From: JAKLFA01 sp038222225
GTDB lineage: Bacteria > Omnitrophota > Gorgyraeia > Zapsychrales > JANLHA01
Reading direction: 5' to 3'
Assembly: GCA_038222225.1 (NCBI GenBank)
Contig: JBBRHV010000001.1
Span: 53,624-117,623 of the forward strand
Length of the DNA stretch: 64,000 bases
Shown in pieces: positions 39,401 to 51,400 of this stretch; the stretch's first letter is position 1; the number at the start of each line of letters is the position of its first letter. The position numbers and the translations under genes are program-made. A model generated the notes under the pieces. It was not told where the DNA came from. It saw only the letters and a list, made by a program, of their open reading frames with translations, and made no database searches.

Positions 39401-42400
39401 GCGTTTGATCTCAATTCCTCGCAATCCATATCATTTATTACAAGTATTCCTGAGATCATTGATCTCTATATGGCTAAGAAAAAATTGCGTGCCATCGATC
39501 CGGTGGGAGTATTGGTGTTGGGTGCCGGAGCTGGACTTGATGCAATGACTATTATTTATAAGCTGATCGTGATTGGTGGATTTAAAAATGTTTCGATGGA
39601 TATTCTTGATATTGATCCGAAATGCATTGTTACGACACGCGATAATATTTTGGATGAGTTGCGTCAGTTGGGCCTGATCGAGCAGGAACAGTTCAATGTC
39701 AATCATGTGCTGATATTTAGAGGGCATACGATTCGTCTGAGACTTGTTTCAGCTGGACGGGAGCTGGAAGGCATGGATCAGCCGTATGATCTGGCATTTT
39801 TCAATATTCCCAACATTGATCTGAATGAAAGCCAAAGACTGGATATTTTAAGCCTCTTTTTATCGGATCAGAAACTTCAGATTCCGTACTCCATTTTTAT
39901 CAATATTTTCCGGCAGCTGCAGTGCGCCATGGTTGAAAATGGTTTGGTTTCTTTGCGCTGGGATGCGCTTTTTGATACAGCAATGTCCGATGCCGAGCAG
40001 GACATGAGCGCATTGCGGTTTTTCCGTCATCCAGTCAGCCAGGGTGAAGCGGAATCCAACATTGTTTTTGAATTTGTTCAGGACGGTCCAGCAGCGGGAG
40101 CAAACAGCGCGGTGCTTTTCGGGCCGGCAGACTCGACGAAGAAGCATCCAAAACAGACGGGCGCTCCAGAGCCGGCTATGGGGCTTGGGCTGCGTATCGC
40201 ATTTGAGATCGCCTGGTGGACCGTTGTTGCGGCGCTTTCCATTCTTGGGCTTCATGCGATCGGCGTAATGGCGGTGAGCGTTTCGACGGTCGGCGTGTTA
40301 AGTTTCTTGGCGAAGTGGCTGTCGCTTTTAGCTGTGTTCTTGGCCGTGATCGTTGCCCCTGTTGTTGAAGAGCCGATCTTCTTTGACGAGCGAGGAAAAT
40401 ATCTGCAGGGTAAGGCTTATCAGCAGGCCCTTGAAGTTTGGCTCGGCAAACATCCAATTTCATCTCATCAAAAATTAGAGGATCTACGATTCAAGATCCG
40501 TTTGAACGCTTCAGACAGCCGTCTGAAGGCCATGGGTATTCATTCGCGAAATAATGTGATTTATATTTTTGTCCGCCTGTTGAAAACAATGATTTTACCG
40601 GCCTTATACGATGAGATGTGTAAGAAGATGCAGGGCGATTCCATGTTCCCGGATCTTGCTCTCGCTATGGCCGGAACGTTTTCTATCTTCATCGGGAAAG
40701 GCGATTCCGCGGCGCAGCTGACGGCAATCAATGCCGCTGTTTTTTCTACAAGCGGTATCTCGATGAATCCTGGATTTGTCTATGATTCGGGCGACCTTGC
40801 AGAAACAGTCCATACGGAAAAAGGCATGCTTAAAGATTTTGCAGCGCGCCGCCCGGACATCATTCAGGGCTTGTCTAATGGCAACCTTCTGACCTCTGGG
40901 ATGGGGATCGTCAATGGCGATGAGGTTTCGGCGGCGCCTAGAGTGACGCCTTCCGTTCCGGCTATGAGTGGGGATAAAGAACCTGAGCATTTGGATCAAC
41001 TGACCATGGCGTTGCGGGACAGCGAAGACCGGCAGGGCATTAAAATTCGAGATCCGAATAAACGCACGAAGGCTGTTATGGCCGGTTCTATGAAAAAGGT
41101 TGCACAGGCCCTGATCAGGCAAAGTGTAGAAAGTGCAAACGAAACGGCGATCAAGGCCGCGACGTGGTTAGAGAAGGGTTATAACATCATGCGCGAAGTG
41201 GTTTCGCACGCGACCGGGATTCCTCTTGATAAGCTTCTGCCTGAGATCATATTGGTCAGAGACGCGCCCTATATGTTTGCCGCGTTTGATAATGTTTTGA
41301 TTATTAATATTTCCTTTTTGGACTCTATGATCTTTTTCCGTATGGAAATGCTGGAAGAGATGCTGCACATTGCCCGCAATTTGGATCCGAAGCGCGGCGC
41401 TCCGGGTGCGCGGGACCGTATGATCCAGGAAATACTCACGGATGCAGCTAAATTGGAATATTTCCAAAGCTTATCACCTCAAGAGCAAGCGGAGCTTCTG
41501 GCACATTTGATCTTAGGGTCTGCAGTGAACCGGCTTGATAGCCATGAATTTTGGAAATTTTATGTGCGGTCTTATGGTCAGTATGCTTCAGGGAAACTTG
41601 AGGCCATGATTTCCGCGCTCTCTGAGCATTTGCCGGGGGAAATGCTACAGGAGAAGATTAAAGAAATTCGGAAAATTCATCAGGATGAATATTTTGCTCA
41701 TAACGGAACTGGCCCAACACGAGGAAATTACAGAGCCTTGGCCCGCGAATATGCTGAGAAGGGCGCTGATGGTAAGGGTGTTTATGGAGACGCGCTGACC
41801 CGTGAACTTCCTTTTATAAGCGATGAGATGCTCGAGAAATATGTCTTCTATAACGGTACAGAAGGGCTTGAGGGCGATGGCAAGGTTGGCAATAAGGATC
41901 GCTCTGGTTATCAGGAAGTGCAAACTTCAGGTATGGGTATTGGTGGTGATGGGTCAGGTTCTGGAGGGTCATCTGGCGGCGATGCTGGCGCAACGGCAGG
42001 TGTGCCGGGAGAACCGGATGCAGGATCGGCAGAGGATGTTGGACCACAAGGGGGTCAGGGCGAAGCAGAAATGACCGATGCCGCTGAGGCTGCTTTTACA
42101 GCCTTAGGCCATCTTACAAGTTATGCGAGCAATAGCGCTGTTTTAAGACAATCTTATTCTGAGCTGTGTCAAAAGGCAGCCGAGCTTATTCTATCGTTGA
42201 AGAAGGCAGGAATGTCTCCGCAGATCAATGAGAGGCCTTTGTCCGAACAGGCCCATAATCCGCCGCAGCTGGTTCAGTTTATTATTGATTTCAGTATTTT
42301 AGAAACAGTTGAAGAAATTGTTTTTGTTCTTCAGGCCATGCTGGATGCATCAACCAATAAGAATTTGCCGAAGGGAATGGATCTTCAAGCTGTCTTTGCA

Positions 42401-45400
42401 TTGTATGCGGGGATTTTTGAGCAGAGCCGGTATTTGCAGCTGTATTCTCAGCAGCCATTCCGCATTGTGATTTTCCGCGGAGGAAGCGGAGCCGGAGCGA
42501 TCACAAAAATTCTGAAAAAATTACCGAACGTCGAGCTGCATAATGTGCTGGGCGCTACGGATGACGGCCGGAGCTGGTTTATCGGAGCGCAGGATTTTAA
42601 TGCCACAGGAATTCCGGATGCAGGAAAAACGCTTCTTGATCTAAGCGATGATGAACCGTTAAAAGCGTTTCTTTCTTATCGGTGCAAGAACATCACGCCC
42701 GAGCGCAGTAAAGTTGTGTTTGCTCAGTTTGTGTCTAGGATTTCATCAGCGGCGCCAAAGGCCAGAGAGGAAATACTGCCGGAAACTTTAGAATTGTTAG
42801 AATTGTTTTCCGTGTTAAGCGAGTCACAAAAACGTCTTATTGTCCGTTATCTTTTGTCTTTTGCTCAGGAATATGAAAATGTTCCAAGCCGGCTCAATCC
42901 GCAGGAAACAACACGGTTCCATTTTGTGAATATTCCGATGAGGAGCCCGCTTCTGGTCGGCGCTGCCTGGCTTCATCGGGATGAGGGAGTCGAGGAGTAT
43001 TGGCAGGAGGGCGTCGATAAGGTCGGTGCCTTATTAGGGACAGCGCCTCATCGGGTTTATTTTGCGACGTCAAAGCGCCAGCATTTGATGGGGATGACCA
43101 TGGATGGAGAGATTTTCTTTACCGAAACGGGGATCAATGAATTTCCACGAACTAGCGACTTTTTGTGGATCGGGCTGACCGACGAGATGTTTGATATTGA
43201 TTCGTTTACCAGGGAAATGCAGGCTCAGGGGATTGAGCTGGAGCCGATCAGCGTGCCTTCAACGGTCCGGAAAGATGCGAGCCTTGAGATTAAAGAGACG
43301 TCACGGAAAGTAAAACGCGCCAGAGACATCCGGGTGGTCCTCAATAATATCACACGGCGCTCCACCACAGTTTTGCGGGACGGCAACATTGTTCAGTCTG
43401 CGCAGTGCGCGCATCAGGCGATCTTAAACGCCGATATTGTTATTTATGCCAATACGACCCTTGAATCCAATCAGGGAAGCGCTTTGATCGTTTCGGGCAT
43501 ACAGAACGCGCTCCATTTCAATAAACACGCGGTGAAGGTCCTGTTCGTCAATCCGACCATTGAAAATGATCCTCCGAACACGACGGCGCTCAGCCTGGTG
43601 GAGCGGATTTATCGTTATGTCAGCGGACAGCAGAATTTTCGAACATTGTTTTTAAATTGGGAGTACGCGCATTTTTATATGGATTTCATCATCGGACATG
43701 GGGTGCACTATCCTCGTCGGGATACGCGTAAGACATATATTCCGTTTGATGAACGCATGATCCAGGGACAGATCGATCCTTTGGTCAAGACCATTGGGAT
43801 GAACCTGGAATTTGAAACGCCTATTTTACGGGAAGCCAAAGATTATAGTACGCGATGGGAAGAATACGGATTCTATTCTCCCGTATTGATGAAAGAGGTT
43901 TTGATCCAGGCACACGCGATCAAGACCGCACGCCGAGTTTTACTTGAGCGGAATGCTCATTTACAAATACCGTTGCCGCCGCAGTCAACTCGCATGGGGC
44001 GAGTGTCTGAAAAGCATTTGAGGGAGAAGTGGCTCACAATACTCCGTGGCTGGGTGATGGGCCGTATACAAATGCTTACGGCGGCAACGGTCAACCTGGT
44101 TTCTTCGTTCAGTCAGAACGATTTTAGACATTTCAATATTAAAACAACTCAGAACAGGGGGGTGGCAACATGGTTAGCCTTGAACATCTGGAAATTGTTG
44201 GGGCAGAGCATTGGGCCGGTGATACGTATCTGCGCACTCGTTACCCGCAGTGGAGTCATGAGTATGTTTTTATTATCCGCCGCAATGGCGAGGTTAAAGG
44301 GCAGACGTCTTCCGGGCAATGGGTTGATCTCAGTCGGGATACCTGCGAATTCATCCGCGACAAGATCAATGCGTTTATCCAGGAGCGTTATGGGGGTCCT
44401 TCGCCATAGGAAAGAGAACCGGCCCGGCGGGATGGGGACCAACGCAGCCGCATTAAAGGGGCAGAGCAGTCGTTCTAATTCTGCCGTGTTAACAATCTCA
44501 GATGTGGAACCGATCATTGAGCTCGCAACGGTTCTTGAATTCAGGAGAAAGATCCGGAAGCTTGTAGAAGGGCCTTTGGCAATAGCCACCGAAGCCCTCT
44601 ATGACAGCAATATTTTTACATCCACATCATCTGCCAATGAGATGGATTTAGTTACTACGCGAACCGGCGAGAAGGCGTTTGCTTATTTGACCATGGATTA
44701 TACGGCCATGTCTTATCAAAATCAGAAGCTGGCGAGAAAGATGATCAATCGAGGCATCCCTCTTCCCGAAGGGGCCAGCGTTGCTTGGAGCAGCGGAGAA
44801 GAAGACAGACATCAGTTTGTGCGAATTTTGGTTGAGATTACGGATGAAACTCCTGTTTCCGAGATCGAGCAGAAGATGCTTTCTGTTGCACGGATGTTTA
44901 AACTGCAGCGCGTTCTTTTGAGCTGGTCGCAGGATGAAATGAAAGTAGAGGCAGGTTTAAGCGCTAAGGCCCGTCTGAGCACATTGAAGCAGGCCAGTTA
45001 TTGGGATGGAAGGAAATTCAAGCGTTACCATTATGACGAGCAGAACAGGCGTTTTTATTACAGCGCAGAACACGCCAGGAAAGATGCGGCCGCACGCAGA
45101 GTTCTTGGGCAGCGTGATGAGGTGAATTCCGCTGTTCTGTCGAGATTTAAAGAACCTGTACCGGCGGAGAATTTGAAAGGGCGGGCCAGTGATGCGCGTT
45201 CATTCTTGAACCGTCACCGTATTCAATGGAGCTGGATCCATACACATCTTTCAAAGGCCTTGATCAAGGATATTGCATCTCGACGTGAGAAAACAAGCAA
45301 ATTGGGGATTCTTGTCCTGGGGGCCAGCACCGGCGAGGAGATGGCAAGGGCCTTTTATGAGGCCACAGTTCTCATAGGGAAAAACGGCTATTTACCTGAA

Positions 45401-48400
45401 GAGTGGAACATTAAGATTCTCGGTCTTGAAAAAGATCCGGAGCTTTTAGTAAAAGCACAGCAACGGCTGAACGGACGGTTGCCGTTTTATAAGGATGCCA
45501 GAAGTTTATTCGAAGCGGAGGGGAACGGGGAATACGCGAAAAATATTATTGAGACGTTGAATGCGCGCCGCGCAGAAGTCGCGAAAAGTTTTTCTCTTGA
45601 GCAAGGAGATTTGACGGGGACTTCTTGGCTGCAGGGGCCGTATGCGGATGTTCAGATTATTTTGGTCAATCATATTTTGCGATGTTTAAAACCGGAGGAA
45701 AAAGAGCAGGCCGTTCGTCGTCTCAGCGAAACCTGGCCGAACGCTGTATTGGCGGTCGGAGATCTGCAAGAAACGATCAGCGGATTGGATCAGGTCATGA
45801 CAAACCACATCTCAGTGGGACTCCCGGACCGCTCCTATCAGAAAACACGTTATTGTTTCGGCGTCCCGCTTCGTTATTTGGATGTTTTAGGGAACAACGG
45901 CACAGATGCCGCCGGAACAAACGCCGCGGTTTTGGGCATCCGTGACCCGGAGAAGGTTGACTTCTCGTATTCGGTGGTCGGGAAAAAGACAGTTCTAGCA
46001 GGAGCCCCGGTGGTACAAGGGGATGCCGAAAAACGGTCTGGAGAAGGCCATATAAAGGACACTCGAAGTAACCGCAGTTTTGTTTTGTTGAACATGAACG
46101 AGACACATTCCGAAAGGGTCGGCCTCGGCTGGAGGTCATCTGAAGAGAACCGGGCCGCTGCGGTTTCTTCTGTTCTAGACGGGAAAACATGTTATCACTT
46201 CCCGATCGGACAGTCTGGTTATTTCGGCGTTTTGTTGGATCGAGAAGCCATCGTGTCCCTGAAAGGTTTTTGGACTTGTGATCTTTTGGTGATCAACGGC
46301 ATAGTGAATGGACGGGAGGCGCTGTTTTTGGCACACATCGGACATGAGCGGCATTATCGCGAAGTCCGAAAAGAATTAGGAGCGGTCCGCTCCCAAGGGA
46401 AGGTTAGCTTTAATCAGGCGGCGCTTGTGGTCGGCGGACAGGCAACGCCGCAGGAAGAGGAAGAGAAAAGGAAGCTTTCTGAATTTTTAGGCCTGGCGAT
46501 CCATCCCGTTTCTTACGCGCAACTTATTAAAGAGCATGAAGAGTTGCGAGGAAAAACTGATTTTGCTTCTGAATGTTCGTTCGTGGTGGATTTTGATCAA
46601 ATTATTGCTACGGCAAAAATTTATGATGCCGATGCCATGTACCAATTAAGACAACTCCCATTGTTCCGGTTGAGAAGAAAAGGTGACAGTCACCTTTTCT
46701 CAAAGGGGAAAGAATCGATTGCCGCAGCGGCTCCTGAGAGTCGAATGAATTCCGCGGTGTTGGGCGGACGCCAATGGCGAGAGATACTTAAAGAGCAGCG
46801 ACGCGCCCGCCGGACAGGTGAGCTGATTACGAGTTTTGGCACGGCCACTGACGTCAGGATTTTGCGCGAGAACATCATTCCGTTCTTGCGGGGCTTGGTC
46901 AGGGACGACCTTCATGTGGCGGTGCGCCGCCACGCGGAATATATGATGGGGATCCTTCAGTTGCGAGTTGATCGTGAGATGGAATTTTCGCTGAAGCAAA
47001 AATTTATGTACCTGATGATGGAAGAAAAATACGTCCGTCAGCAAGATAAACAAAAATACGTGCAGACATCTCAGCCCAGTCGCCAGCCGAAAGCTGAATC
47101 TGAGACCGCGCAGACGACTACGGCTCAAAGAATACCGACCGGCATCCCTTGGGCGCATTTTGTCCAAGATATCTTTAAGGGAAGCGTGTTGATACAAACA
47201 ATGATCCGCCCGGACTGGTCAGTCGAGGCGGTCCGCATGGAGATTAGAGAACAGCAAGGCTTGGCGTATTTGACGATCAGCATCACTCCGCGACTTTATT
47301 TTGATGAGGCGGTTCCTCTTCTGGCGCAAGCGGCAGCTGCGCTGAATGCGGATTTGGAAAAGAGAGAAGATATCAGTCCTCGCTTGAAGGCGGAAATTCG
47401 AAAACGTCTGATCGCGTTAACTAAGATGACCGCTATGCCTGCAGTGAATTCAGCAGTATTGCAAACAACAGAGCGCGAAGGCGCTGGCGAACATTTTTTT
47501 GTCCGCCGTGCGAAGGTGGCGCTGGTTGCCGGCTTGGCCGCCTTGACCGGCTGTGACAAGAGGGAGAACGCGGTTGCGCCGGTTGTAGTCAAGGGCATCC
47601 TCGACGCCGCTGCAAATAATTCAGCCGTCGTAGGCAAATCTGCGGGGCAAGTGGCGCAGGATGCGTGGAATAATCGTGCGGCTGAGGCAGCACCGGCGAG
47701 GATGACGCCAGCTTTAGCCTCGGCCCTGCCGGTTGGGCCGCAATCTCTTAAGGCCGGTGAATTATCCTTGTCCAAGCCAACTGTGGCCGTTTTAGTCCAA
47801 AGTTATATAGCAGGTGTTTTAGGCCCAACGTATCATGCTGTTAATATTTTTGCGAGATTAAGACAAAGGTTAGTAGACCATGGTTTTCAGGTTGTGATGG
47901 TTGATTTAATGCCTTGTTTGGAGAGACAAGATCGCGATTTATTTACTGAGATTGAGGAATCCGCGATATCTATTCCAGAGTTTAGAAAGGTCCGTGGGTC
48001 TTTGAATTTAGTCGCGGTTGTTTCTTATTTTCTGGATGAAGCTGGTCTTTTTGGGGGACCGACGGCCGGAAATACGTTTTATGTCAACCCCCACAATTAT
48101 AAAGTCTCCTCGGAAGAAGAAGTCCGAACCCTTGTCCCGAGATTAGAGGGACGCTGGATTCTTGCGGGCGATCTTGAGCAAATTTATCAACAGTTTGTGG
48201 ATGTTGCTTCCCGGCCAGAAGATGTCCAAAGACTCAAAGTTGATTTCTTGAAGCGCTTCTTCCCAACGGTTGATTTGCGTATCACCCAAAAGGCCTTGGG
48301 TGTGTCTTATGCGGCAAATATCAAAGCCTTGATTCATTATGCGTTGATCTTGGGCCGGTATATGAATGCGCATGACGAGGTTTTCCCTGAAGGCATTGTG

Positions 48401-51400
48401 CTTTTCGCGCTTGGGAAAGAGAGACGGTTAACCTGCGAGAACGCAATCGAGGCTATTCGATCCGTGAATACAGAGTTGGCCAGGCTTCCTGAGGGGCGTA
48501 ACCCGAGGGTGATTATGGGCCATAAAGATGTTTACACTTACTATGGGACGAAAGAAACGCTTACCTTGCCGTCTGACGAAATCAGTCAGGAGGATATTGT
48601 CATCTTGCAACACGATCCTATTCCGCAGCCGCAGTTTATTTGGGCGCAATTGTTGGCCAGCCATCAACCTGGTCAATCTTGGGTCCCAACGTTATGCACG
48701 GGTACCGGGAGTTTTATTTCAGGCGCTATGATTCAGGCCTTGACCGGATTGCCGGTATTGCATGATGGGATCATTCGCCATCTTGGGCATTCCCTGCTTA
48801 ACGACGGGGAGGACTACCTCCAGGAGAGGATTGAATCGGTCCGGGCGTTTCGGCAGGGGTTGGTTAACGGAAGAGCAGGCGAGGATCTGCAGACAGAGCT
48901 TTTGCAGACAGCGTATCCTAGCGAGAAAAAGACCGTAACCGTAAGTGACAAGAAAATAGCTTTGGCATTTCAAGCGCCACAAACCCGTGCGGATCGGCCG
49001 AAGACTTTGCGTGATTTTATTGAGCGCAAAGATATCACCAAGCCTTTGGCCGAGGCGATCCAAAAGAAACAAACAGGCCTTGAAAGAATGGGAGTTCCTT
49101 TGATTTCAGCATCAGTTGCGCCATCGCAGTCGCTCACGATTGATCAAGCCAAGCAGAGCTTGACGAATAATCCTGCGGTTCTTTCAGAGGCCAATGCGAG
49201 AAAAGAAGAAACTCTTCACGCGTTGGTAACACGCAGCGCTAATGATTGGAAATATCATTTGAGAACTGGCAATAGAGAGCTTGAAGCTTTTGGTTTGAGA
49301 ACTTTAACTGGGCGCGTGAGATTGCCGTTGGATGTCTTGTCATCTTTAAGACGAGTAGCTCTGTATTCGGAGAGTTCGCTTAATAAGGCTGAAGCTATCA
49401 ATCTGGTTGTGCGGTTGGCGCTTGAGGCAGAAGAGCACGTTGATCAACTGGAAGCGGGTCAAGTGATTGGAGAGATCCTTCAGCAGAGCAGCGGCTATCC
49501 TCTGGAAGTGATCCAGCGACGTATAAAAGAAATCGATGGGCACAGGGTCAAGCGTGATCTTGTGGCGGCGTTGAGCCAGTCGACAATGTCTAAACCTGGC
49601 GTCTCACAGACCAATCCTACGGTCTTAGGCGCTCAGCAGGGTCAGGCAGCGACTACGTCGTTAGCTGAAGAGGCTGCGGATGAATTTGACTTGCATCTGA
49701 GAGAAGTTCGCTACCGAGATGTCGTTGATGGCGTTCGGTTGTCCCAACTGAAACGATATTCAAAAACCCCACAGCGCCGCCCGACCATGGTCATACCTTT
49801 CCAAAATAACCGCTACCTCCCGGCCGAAGGGCTTGAGCCGAAAGTGCAGTGCACGCTCTGTCCGTTCTGTTACATTACCGCGGCAGCCGCGCAAGCCCGG
49901 CTCAAAGCCTGGAAGGAAGTCAGGCGCCGTTCTGCCGGGTTGACTAAAGAGATCGTTAAGGCGTATGTTCGAAAGATTTTCGATTTCAAGCATTACAATG
50001 TTTATGTTGCCGGGGAAGAAACACTTGAGGACCTCGAATCCTTCCGCTGGATCGCTCAATCCTATCGCGAGGTCAGGGCAGAACTTTTGGCTCGCCGTGC
50101 GCCGGCGCCGCAGGTATTTACATTTATCAGCAATGGCTATTGGTTTATCCGAAATATTCGTGAAGGAGACAAGGTCGATCAGTTCTTCCGAGATCTCAGA
50201 GAAGATATTGGACCGGATGCCCCGTGCTTTATGTCGTTGAGTTGGGACACCGGAAAAATACCGTTTTTTGTCAAGCGGATCAAGGCGGAAACCGGCATTA
50301 CGATCTCACCGGAAGAGGTGCTCGACCGCATGGCCGCTGTTCTTGCAAGCTATCGCAAGATATTCCCTGACCGAGCCCGTGACAAGGTTAATCTTGTTTG
50401 CCACGATTTTGGAGCGGTCAGCCCTATTGATGGATACAAACAGGCGCTCGAGCGTTTCATTCAAGATTTATGCAACCGGTTGAAGATAGAAATGGTAAAT
50501 GATTCTTACAGCTTGAAGAATGGCTCCAAAGATTATTTTAATTTTGACCGCAATCGCGAAGTTAGTTTTGTTAACGAGCGAGGAATCCGCTGGGGCGTGA
50601 AGACGGGACGACTTCATGAATCAGATTTTAGAACTCTCAAAGCGATATATGATAGTTATATGGGTTTTTACTATGATCCCGCCACCGGACTCGAGGAGAG
50701 TCAGCAGGAATTTGAGTTCATTGTTGACTTGTCAACTCAGCGCTTGTGCGCAAACTCCAATTTCCCCGAACTGTTGGCGCTCCCGGTAACGCCTGAAACG
50801 CTGGAGCGGGCCGCGACCGTAGACATTTTCAATGATCCATGGATCAGGGCCATGGAAAGCCCAAGACCCATGGAAGATTTAAAATCTCTCGGCTTCGCGA
50901 TGGCCCTGGTGTCGGGATTGGCGGATCATAAGCTCCCCAATTTGGAGGCATTTTTATCCCTCATCCTTTCTGATCCGGTGCTTACACGCAAGATCCGATT
51001 GCTGTGTGCTTTGGATGATATCTTAAGAGACAATCTGGTTACAAAATTACCTGCGGCCTTGATCAATTTTCTCCTGGATCCGGAATTGCTTGCGGCCTAT
51101 TACGTTTATAAAACAACCTATGCCCACGATATGGAAAAGAAGGGTGAAACGAATCGCCACGGGGTTAAGTACCTAAAGGGGTTTGAGGATATTTATGCTG
51201 AAATGCTCGGCCTTTGGGAAAAGGAGACCTTATCCAAACAAGAGCCGACGCCGGCAGAGGTCATTCGCCGGTATTTTGAAGAAAGAGTATTACCTGAACT
51301 TAAAGAGCAGGGCGTCGTGATTGGAAGTATGCCGTCAGGAAAGATATCGACTGTATCCCTGGGGTCATGCAAACCGCTGAGCGTATCCAAGTGCAGGTTA

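Larger units (their letters stand above)
42146..44437 (+). other. Module: CofD/YvcK-like domain; last 140 codons in a doubtful frame
   Basis: F-R-G-G-S-G-A-G-A-I at 42473-42502 and A-T-D-D-G-R-S at about 42554 match the G-G-G-T-G and A-D-D-G-G-S-S motifs of the 2-phospho-L-lactate transferase/YvcK superfamily. A-D-I-V-I-Y-A-N-T-T-L-E-S-N near 43433 and V-L-F-V-N-P-T near 43541 match the later G-P-G-S-x-x-T-S-I and C-N strands. YvcK proteins bind UDP-sugars and control cell-wall metabolism; CofD makes coenzyme F420. After 44011 this frame loses acidic residues and reads like a shadow frame, while the -1 frame looks like the true C terminus, with a stop at 44125-44127. Confidence 0.65.

Noticed and set aside
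40367..40372. An active CPBP intramembrane protease
   Set aside because: Only the E-E element after the helices is present; the two later His motifs needed for catalysis are missing.
43997..44020. Programmed -1 ribosomal frameshift at the A run near 44010
   Set aside because: The bases do not form a classical slippery heptamer (the P-site Glu codon would re-pair with TGA), and I saw no clear downstream stem-loop. A plain indel is simpler, though regulated termination there is not fully excluded.
45625..45945. + strand ORF of 106 residues in the -1 frame
   Set aside because: It overlaps the CheR-like module, whose motifs are in the giant frame; the product is Gly/Arg/Ser-rich and looks like a shadow.
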